Shown piece after piece: positions 57,267 to 64,000 of a DNA stretch of 64,000 nucleotides. The stretch comes from Esteya vermicola (Eukaryota; Ascomycota; Sordariomycetes; Ophiostomatales; Ophiostomataceae), in NCBI GenBank assembly GCA_002778215.1, contig PCDM01000018.1, positions 5,270,001 to 5,334,000 on the forward strand, given 5' to 3'. The notes under the pieces were generated by a model. The model made no database searches. It was not told the DNA's origin and was given only the letters and a program-made list of their open reading frames with translations. The stretch's first letter is position 1, and every line of letters starts with the position of its first letter. The translations under genes and the position numbers were made by a program.

Positions 57267-59058
57267 TCAGTGCTTGACCATGGCACTGCTGAGCCCTAGC
57301 AGCATCATGCCGACAAAGGCAGAGGCAATGCACAGCTGCCGGTTGTGGTGCAGCGTCAGACCCTCCACAAAGAGCTGCAGGGCCACAGCTGCCATGATGC
57401 CTGCGGTGCAGGCAAAGAGCAGGCCGTAAGCGAGGGCATGGCTGGCCTCGTCCTCGCCGCCCCCGCCCTGCCTGCCCAGATAGTGCAGCCAGAGGGCAGC
57501 CATGCCGGCGCCGAGAGGCTGGCTGAGCCCGCCGAGAGCCGAGGCCCAGAGGATGGCGGGCAGACGGCGGCCGAGGGCCATGTAGAGCGGCAGGGCCATG
57601 GCAAAGCCCTCGGCGACGTTGTGGACGAGCAGGGCGAGAAAGACGCTGAAGCCCAGAGCCGGGTTGGCGTGGTTGGTGGCAAAGGTGATGAAGCCCTCGG
57701 GGAGCTTGTGCAGACCAATGGCGAGGACGGTCTGGAGGCCGATGGACAGGAAGGCGTTGGTGGGCACGTGGTGGTGATGGGGCAGAGTTTGGGACGCCGA
57801 GGACGGAAGCGGAGCCGCCGCCTCGGCTTCCATGTCTTCTTCCATGTCTGGAGAGTGGTGACCGTGATAGTGAGAATGAAGAGATCCTCGGTCCGTCTGG
57901 CCAATCTCGTCCTCGTCTCCCGTTCCGAGGACGGCCACCGATGTGGTCCGCGTCGAGTAGGCAGAAGCGGTTGCCGTCTCTGTAGCCGTCTCGGTTGCTG
58001 CCTCTGTTGCCGCTAACAAGGCGTCACCTTGTATGTCCTCGGCCGGTCTCGGCCTTGCGGGGTCTCGTGGTGACGGCGGGGCGATGTTAGCCGTGGGTGC
58101 AGAGTGCTTGAGATGCGGCGGCTGCGGCTGCGGCTGCGGCGTCTGTGAAGGCTGACTGAGTCCCAGGATGGCCTGCAAGATGGCTGGCGATCTGGCCAGA
58201 ATGTGTCGTTTGCATTCCTGGCCACACGGGTCCGAGTAGCCAAAGCAGGGCCCGTCTTCATCGCAGTTGGTCTTTGTGTCCTTGACAAAGGACAGCAGCC
58301 GGTGACGCACCTCCTTCATCGACGGCCGGCGCAGCAGCATCGGCGGAGGAAGCGTCTGGCTGGCGCGTAGAGAGCCTCTCCGGGACCGCGTGGGGGCGGA
58401 CAGCAGCGGAGTGAACTCGGTCGACTCTGCCATGGGCGACGGGTGGTGGTGGTGGTGTGCGAGGTCTGACTGTGGGAGGCCGAGGTTCGGCTCGTGAGTG
58501 TGTTCGTGGTGGTGCGGGTGGTGTGAGGTGTGCGGGTGGGTTACAGCGGGGTCTTCTCTGTGCGAGTGGTCACAGTCGACGACATGTGACGGCATAAAGC
58601 GGTGGATGATGCGTGAGACGGCCTGGATGCCGACAAAGCCGACGGCAAAGGCCACCATCATGAGGGGGCCAGCCCAGTCTTCAGAGAGGCCGCTCTGGAG
58701 CAAGTACTCTCGGGAAGAGGGCAGCATGCTGAAGAGGGACGAGAAAATCTGAACAGCATTAGTATACTTTTCTTCTCTCTCTTCTATCCTCTCCTCTCAC
58801 TTACCATGACGCCAAAGCTGAGACTCAACGATCCAGAGAGAAAAGCATTACTGTCCTGGATGTGAAAACCCCGCTGGCCGGGAAAGAGACGAATAAAGAC
58901 GTCAACACAGATGATGCTGGCACCAAAGATGCAGGCTACATGGTCAGCCGGGGGGGCAGTCAAGGACACAAACAGAACAGAGACCTACCAATGGCGCTGA
59001 CGATGCAGAGGATCCAGCCGCGCCGGTCTGTCGGCACGGCGAGGGTGAGGGCGTCCAT
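57267..59058 (-). CDS. ZRT3: ZIP-family zinc transporter, Zrt3-like
   Basis: Zrt3 releases stored zinc from the vacuole in yeast. Exons on the minus strand: 59058-58989, 58935-58805 and 58748-57267, 560 residues (yeast Zrt3 is about 500). The N-terminus MDALTLAVPTDRRGWILCIVSAIACIFGASIICVDVFIRLFPG holds the first membrane span, SGSLSLSFGVMIFSSLFSM the second, and WAGPLMMVAFAVGFVGIQAVS the third. A long cytoplasmic or lumenal loop (about 115-350) is very His-rich (HPHTSHHPHHHEHTH, HHHHH) and contains a four-cysteine patch NCDEDGPCFGYSDPCGQEC. The ZIP core follows: LAIGLHKLPEGFITFATNH and LALLVHNVAEGFAMALPLY, with the metal-site His and Glu pairs HKLPEG and HNVAEG in transmembrane helices 4 and 5. 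The vacuolar location is taken from the yeast relative. Confidence 0.88.
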
Positions 59059-59889
59059 GACGGCAGGCGCTATATGGACACGTGGAAAGGCACCATTTGC
59101 GTGGAGAAGCCGGTGCCAAGAGCAGACGGAAAGAGATGAGCTTGTTCAGAGATGGGGATTTGTCCAGCGTTCCCAGAGAATCTCGCCAGAAACTTAGTTG
59201 GAAAACGACGCAATGCTGACAAATAATGACAAAGGAGGCGAAAAGCAGAGACCGAAGAGAATGAAGCAAATGACCAAAAAAACAAGAAAATGAAAAGACG
59301 AAAATGAGAAACCGAAAATGAGAAACCGAAAATGAGAAACGGCACAAATTATAAAAATCAGAAAAATCAGAAAAACGAGAAAAAAATCAGAAAAAAGTGC
59401 AGAGGCGTCCGGGCACACTGGAGAAAAGGCGCAGACCGCATACGAAGAGGAAACAAACACGGCAAGGAGGGACTTACAGGAGAGACATGGGCCAACAAGG
59501 TTCTCTTTTCCAGATGGACTGGACCACCTTTGTCAGCCGAATCAGCCAACCACAAGGCCCATAAAGGCATACAATCCGCCACATGTGGCTGATCTGGGTA
59601 GCACTGCTAAGCCAGCTGATCTCTGGACCTGGAGCTCTCTGATTGGTCAGCGGTATGAGCCGTGCCTGGATGCTCCATTGTACTAAAATACCAAGAATAA
59701 AAAAAATGATATCAAAATCGGATAGGAAAAACTCTCAGTGGCAAGGCAGCTGACAACTGAGACAGCACGGCACGTGTCGAGTGACGGGGAAGCACTGTTG
59801 CGTACGGAGTATCTATCGAGGCGGCCGATTTCTTCTTGGTCTCTCTTCTTGGTCTCTCTTCTTCTTTCTTCCTTTTCCCCCCTCACTCC
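59059..59889. promoter_or_regulatory. Divergent intergenic region, ZRT3 and NUC1, with a 14-bp tandem repeat
   Basis: No gene is visible. A 14-base unit aaaatgagaaaccg is repeated three times at 59300-59341, followed by aaaatcag repeats. A TACGGAGTA motif lies at about 59804. Confidence 0.55.
59300..59341 (+). repeat. Tandem repeat, 14-bp unit, 3 copies
   Basis: Units of the form aaaatgagaaaccg; the third differs at one base. Confidence 0.85.
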
Positions 59890-60978
59890 ATGGTGGCTTC
59901 CAAAATGTCCAAGACAACGGTGGCCATCATCGCAGCCTTGAGCGCCGGAACGGGTGCGGCCGTCACGGCGGCCGTCTACTCGCTCCGGCCCGGCAAGCCT
60001 GCCGACATTCCCACAACTCCCACCTCTACCGCCAAGCCACCACCGCCCCTCGCCCGACCGTCTCTCCCTATACCCCCGCCGACATCCCGGCCTACAGCTG
60101 CCGCCAACAAGGACCTCGCCGGCCCCGTCGACCCTGCCGGCCTCTTCCAGTACGGCTTTCCGGGCCCCGTCGCCGACATTGCCCGCCGCAGCGCCCTCGT
60201 GTCGGCCTTTGACCGGCGCACGCGCAACCCGCACTGGGTGGCCGAGCACATCACGCCGGCCTCGGTGGCCCTGCGGGAGGGCGACCGCAAGCACAGCGAG
60301 TTTGTCGAGGACGAGAGCGTGCCCGAGCCGTTCCGGGCGCGGCTCAAGGACTACTTCCGGTCCGGCTACGACCGCGGCCACCAGGTGCCGGCGGCCGACG
60401 CGCGCTGGAGCCAGGCGGCCATGGACGAGACCTTTTTCCTGTCCAACATGTGTCCGCAGGTCGGCGAGGGCTTCAACCGGGACTACTGGGCGCACTTTGA
60501 GGACTTTGTGCGGCGGCTGACGCAGCGGTACCCGAGCGTGCGCGTCGTCACCGGCCCGCTGTACCTGCCCCAGCGCGATCCCGCCGACGGCAAGTGGTAC
60601 ACCAAGTACGAGATGATTGGCAACCCGCCCAACGTGGCCGTGCCCACCCACTTTTACAAGGTCATTTACGCCGAGACCGTGGCTGCTTCTTCTGCTGCTT
60701 CTGCTTCTTCTTCATCTCTTCCCTCTTCTTCGGCCCCCGTCGCCCTCGGCGCCTTTGTCCTCCCCAACGCTCGCATCCCCAACGACAAGCCCCTGACCGA
60801 CTTTGAGGTGCCCCTCGAGGTCCTCGAGCGCGCGTCCGGACTCCAGTTCGCCCAGCTGCTGCCGCCCCAGCGCCGCCGCCGTCTCTGCGCCGACACCAGC
60901 TGCGCTCTCACGGTGCGCGACTTTTCAGACCGCCAGAAACAGCAGAAGCAGCAACAGCAGCAGCGGCCTCGTTCTTGA
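59890..60978 (+). CDS. NUC1: Mitochondrial DNA/RNA non-specific endonuclease (Nuc1/EndoG)
   Basis: NUC1/EndoG is a mitochondrial nuclease that degrades nucleic acids and can be released during cell death. One exon, 362 residues, from the ATG at 59890 (MVASKMSKTTVAIIAALSAGTGAAV), which forms an N-terminal hydrophobic segment fitting an inner-membrane anchor or import signal. A Pro/Thr-rich linker follows (about 35-75). The nuclease domain starts at GLFQYGFPGPVADIARRSALVSAFDRRTRNPHWVAEH. The active-site motif DRGHQVPAAD (about 159-168) carries the catalytic His of the DRGHxxP motif, and FFLSNMCPQVGEGFNRDYWAHFE supplies the metal-binding Asn. LTGPLYLPQR-type VVTGPLYLP, PTHFYKVIYAE and FVLPNARIPNDKPLTDFEVPLEVLERASG complete the fold. 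A short Ser/Ala insert (about 260-278) and a Gln-rich tail are local additions. Confidence 0.95.
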   Translation: MVASKMSKTTVAIIAALSAGTGAAVTAAVYSLRPGKPADIPTTPTSTAKPPPPLARPSLPIPPPTSRPTAAANKDLAGPVDPAGLFQYGFPGPVADIARRSALVSAFDRRTRNPHWVAEHITPASVALREGDRKHSEFVEDESVPEPFRARLKDYFRSGYDRGHQVPAADARWSQAAMDETFFLSNMCPQVGEGFNRDYWAHFEDFVRRLTQRYPSVRVVTGPLYLPQRDPADGKWYTKYEMIGNPPNVAVPTHFYKVIYAETVAASSAASASSSSLPSSSAPVALGAFVLPNARIPNDKPLTDFEVPLEVLERASGLQFAQLLPPQRRRRLCADTSCALTVRDFSDRQKQQKQQQQQRPRS

Positions 60979-61126
60979 TATAGTCTACCGTCGTCTGGCC
61001 ATGAAATGAAATGATATTTCCCTCTTTTGTGATACCACGTGAATAAGCAGAGCTATACATACAAAACGCCTCCAATGATACAGTGAACAACAGAGAAACA
61101 AAAAAGAATAAGAATAAGAAAAAAAA

Positions 61127-63311
61127 CTACCGCCTCTGTGTATAGTGTCCTCTCTTCTGCTCTTCTCGTAAGCTGTCTTCCTGGCTCGGTAGCGGCACCC
61201 GCCGCTTGTCCAGCTGCTGCTGGTAGTCCAGGCCCAGTCCAGGCAAGCCAGGCGGCATGCCCGGCGGAGGTCCCCCGGCCGAGAGACCAGGGAAACCAGG
61301 CGGTGGCCCTGACACCATTCCCGCGGGCAGCCGGGTGCCAGGCGGAGGCGGTGGCAGACTGATGCCGGCCTTTTGCATCAGCTCCAGCATCTTGGCCGGG
61401 TCTGGAGGATTGTTAGGGTCCATCCCGGGAAGCGCAAAGGGCAGCGGCGGGAAGGCACCGCTGCCGCCGCTGCCACCACTGCCACCACCATGGACGCCTG
61501 GCCTGAGTGGCGGCGGTGGCGGGAAGGAAGAAGACGAGGCAGAGGAGGAGGAGGCGGCGGCACCGCCGATGCCGGGGAGCGACAGGCCGGGGAGGAGAGG
61601 CGGCGGAGGCGGCGGGGGATAGAGGCCGTTGGCGCCTGCCGAGCCAGCCACGGCAGCGGCAGCGGCCTCGGCGAGGGCCAGCTGCTGCTGCTGCTGGAGG
61701 GGCATCTTCTGGTCGACGAGGCCCTCGGCCTCGTCCTCCATCTCGCGCTCTTCTTCTTCTTGGCGCTGGCGGCGGTTGCCGCGGCGGTCCCAGGTGCCCT
61801 GGGCCTCGGCGGCAGCCTCGCCAATGTGGTAGCGGTCGCGCGAGACGTCCTCGCCGGGGCGGGCGCGGGCCCAGAAGCGGGTGAGGCGGTCGTTGGACCC
61901 CGACACGAGAATGTGGCCGAGCGGGTGCCAGTCGAGGGACCAGATGGCAAAGTCGTGGGCGTAGGGGATGCGGTGGGCCGGAAAGATGTTCTGGGCGGCG
62001 GCCGTCGAGGGGTCGGGGCTGTCGTAGGGGGCTGTGGTGACGGCCGAAAAGGAGTTGCTGGTGGTGGCGCCGCCGGCCGTGGTGGGCGGGGGCGTGTTGG
62101 GCTCGTCGAGCAGGTAGTGGAAGAGGGAGCCGTCGCTGCCGCCGGTGCTCAGCAGGTTGCCGTGGATGGGGTGCCAGGCGAGGGTGGAAATGTCCTTTTC
62201 GTGGCCGCGCAGGAGGCAGATGTCGCGCATCGTGCGCAGGTCAAAGACGCGGGCGGTCTGGTCGCGGGCGGCGGTGGCGAGACAGCAGCCGCGGACGCGC
62301 TCAAAGGCCGTCTTGGTGATGGTGTTCTTGTGGCCGTGGAGGGTGGTGAGGCAGCGGCCGGAGCGGGGGTCCCAGAGCTTGACGAGGTGGTCCTTGGAGC
62401 CGGAGACGACGAGGCCCTTGGTGGGGTGCCAGTCGCAGGTCTTGGCGTCCCAGCCGTGGCCGGACAGGGTGGCCTCGGGGCGGGCGGCGGCAAAATCAAA
62501 GATCTTGAGCGAGGAGTCGTCCGAGGCGGTGACGAACTTGGCGTCGGTGGGGGCAAAGGCGAGGTCGCGGACGGGCTCGGTGTGGGCGGCGAGGCTCTTG
62601 ACGTTGTTAAAGTTGGGCTGCCAGTACTTGACGACGCCGTCGTGGTCGGCCGAGATGAGCCAGTCGTCGCTGTACGAGTAGGCGAGGGCGCGGATGGCCG
62701 AGTCGTGGGCCTGCATGATCGTCTCAAAGTTGAAACCGGTGCCGTTCCACAGGGTGAACTCGCCGCTGCTCGAGGCCGTCAGCAGCCGCCGGCCCTCGGG
62801 CGTCCAGCGGACGACGTTGACGGGGTGCTTGATCTTGTTCTGCGACGAGTGGAGGTAGCGCGTGGGCACGCTGTCGGCGGCACGGGTCACGTGAGCAGAC
62901 GGGGGCAGCATCTACCGATTAGCGAGAGAGAAAGAAGAGCAAAAAAAAAAAAAAAAAAGAGACAAGACTCACATCGACGATATAGCTGACACTCGGCCGT
63001 TCGGCCTCGCCCTGGTATGCGTCGCGGTACCTCGGCTGCCAGTGACGCATCCAGTGCACGAGAGTCGATCCATAGTCCGTCACAGGGCCTAGACGAAGAG
63101 GTCAGCAGAGAGCAGAGGAGAGAGGCTGCCAGCCGTCCGTTGGGGTCCACTCACGTCGTCCACGATTCCGCACAAAATTGGGATCCTGCTCATAGCCGCC
63201 GTCACCACCGCCACCGCCGCCTCTGGGGCCACCGTATCTTCCACCTCCTCCGCCCCCTCCGCCTCCGCCTCCGCCTCCTCCACCTCCGTAATCTCGCGGC
63301 TCATATGCCAT
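61127..63311 (-). CDS. PFS2: Pfs2/WDR33-type WD40 polyadenylation factor subunit
   Basis: Pfs2 is the WD40 scaffold of the cleavage and polyadenylation factor. Exons on the minus strand: 63311-63155, 63088-62973 and 62911-61127, 685 residues. The N-terminus MAYEPRDYGGGG has a run of about 16 Gly. Then VTDYGSTLVHWMRHWQPRYRD (about 55-75) and VNVVRWTPEGRRLLTASSSGEFTLWNG start the propeller. Seven WD40 blades follow, for example DDWLISADHDGVVKYWQP, KFVTASDDSSLKIFDF, GLVVSGSKDHLVKLWDPR, CCLATAARDQTARVFDLR, NLLSTGGSDGSLFHYLLDE and HILVSGSNDRLTRFWARA. The C-terminal 190 residues are Pro/Gly-rich with PPPPP and MPPG motifs, typical of fungal members, and end in SQEDSLREEQKRGHYTQRR. Introns are GT-AG. 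Confidence 0.94.
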
Positions 63312-64000
63312 TGTAGTCGCAAGCTGGACCGGCCGCTGCAGTGGCCTAGTTCCCTCTACGCTTAGACTCGAAGAGGTCGAAAGAGGCAATCATGCAGATC
63401 CTGTAGTTGGCTGAAATGAATAGACCAGGAAGAGTGTCTGATGTGCGGTCGTCTGTCGTCTGTCGCAAAGTTGAAGCTTTTCGGATGAACTATTTTAACG
63501 CGTTTTTTCAAGCTACCAGCTGTAAAACGGACGAGGCTTTGACATTCACGTGAGCTATTATGTAAGCACTTATGTAAGCCATTCTCTACAGTAGAGTGCA
63601 CGGAAATACTCCGACGATCGGACTACTCCGACAAACCCGTCAACATGGCATTGTTTATCCAGTTTGGTTTATCTTGTTTGCTTGTCTGCTCTTGTTTGCC
63701 ATGGAAAAGAAAAGAAAAGGCCGCCTTTTCGGGAAACGCATAGTCGATAAACAGACTATCGGCGGCCGGGACGGCTGGCGTCAAGTCTGCAGTCTTTGAC
63801 GTTATCAGATGGATCCACCACCCACCGAACTAACGGCTTTCATCGGTGACTCTTAGTAGACGGATATCTGGTATTTTTTTCCTCCTGGTTCTCAGTTTTT
63901 TTATGTTTCTATTCTCTTCTGTCATGGTGCAACGACTACAGACAGTACAGCTCACAGAATGGGAGAGGGAAAATCAAAACAGCCAGCATCCGCCGCCGCC
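63312..64000. other. Upstream region of PFS2 to the window edge
   Basis: No gene is recognised. A CACGTG palindrome lies near 63547. Several TATGTAAGC copies and A/G-rich runs occur. Any following gene starts beyond the window. Confidence 0.55.

Noticed and set aside
61373..62989. 538-codon plus-strand ORF across PFS2
   Set aside because: Antisense to the WD40 propeller; Gly/Val-rich mirror composition.
1..64000. Biosynthetic cluster, CRISPR array, mobile element or prophage
   Set aside because: No PKS, NRPS, terpene cyclase, transposase, integrase, reverse transcriptase or spaced direct repeats were found; the genes are unrelated housekeeping functions.

Overview
The window is nuclear DNA of a filamentous ascomycete, most likely a sordariomycete. 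The signs are protein genes with GC-rich third codon positions, about 40 short introns (mostly 48-100 nt) with CTGAC/CTAAC-type branch sites, long low-complexity Ser/Ala/Gln tails, and gene-to-gene spacing of 0.3-4 kb on both strands. It also carries fungus-specific families (Afi1, Stm1, Zrt3-like ZIP, APH-type kinases). The placement inside Sordariomycetes is inferred from style, not from a marker gene. No rRNA, tRNA, CRISPR array, transposase or retroelement was recognised.

Layout, left to right: a sideroflexin gene cut by the left edge (1-925, minus); an APH-fold kinase-like gene with a short related repeat on each side (1487-3145, plus); an MFS transporter (3846-6053, plus); an Stm1/SERBP1 ribosome-associated protein in six exons (6930-8651, minus); an orphan acidic protein (9543-10283, minus); a 3.5 kb gene-poor stretch; a bZIP factor (13752-15399, minus) with a 4.2 kb empty upstream region; an unrecognised 888-residue nuclear-looking protein (19576-22325, plus); Mediator subunit 10 (22840-23800, plus); a giant gelsolin-repeat protein (24453-29304, minus); the small GTPase Arl2 (30267-31198, minus), divergent from a GNAT-domain protein (32001-34283, plus); a small secreted cysteine-rich protein (36521-36981, plus); S-formylglutathione hydrolase (37755-38833, plus); Afi1 (39113-42022, minus); a myosin regulatory light-chain-like EF-hand protein (43021-44101, plus); a TPR-DnaJ co-chaperone (45888-48538, plus); Sec63 (49598-51992, plus); a decayed or unrecognised locus with a TATA box (52625-53855); Rpb6 (54164-54797, minus); a TFIIIA-like zinc-finger protein (55144-57002, plus); a Zrt3-like zinc transporter (57267-59058, minus); a NUC1/EndoG nuclease (59890-60978, plus); and the polyadenylation factor Pfs2 (61127-63311, minus).

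The genes do not form a pathway cluster. They are a housekeeping mix: transcription and RNA processing (Med10, Rpb6, TFIIIA-like, Pfs2, bZIP), secretion and chaperones (Sec63, TPR-DnaJ, Afi1), cytoskeleton (Arl2, myosin light chain, gelsolin-like), mitochondria (sideroflexin, NUC1), zinc and one-carbon detoxification. I found no convincing new multi-gene system. The unusual signals are at gene-structure level: two internal micro-exons of 17 and 19 nt, two GC-AG introns, a start codon that seems to sit alone in its exon, and a 126-codon in-frame extension behind the stop codon of the DnaJ gene that encodes an acidic run and a hydrophobic segment.
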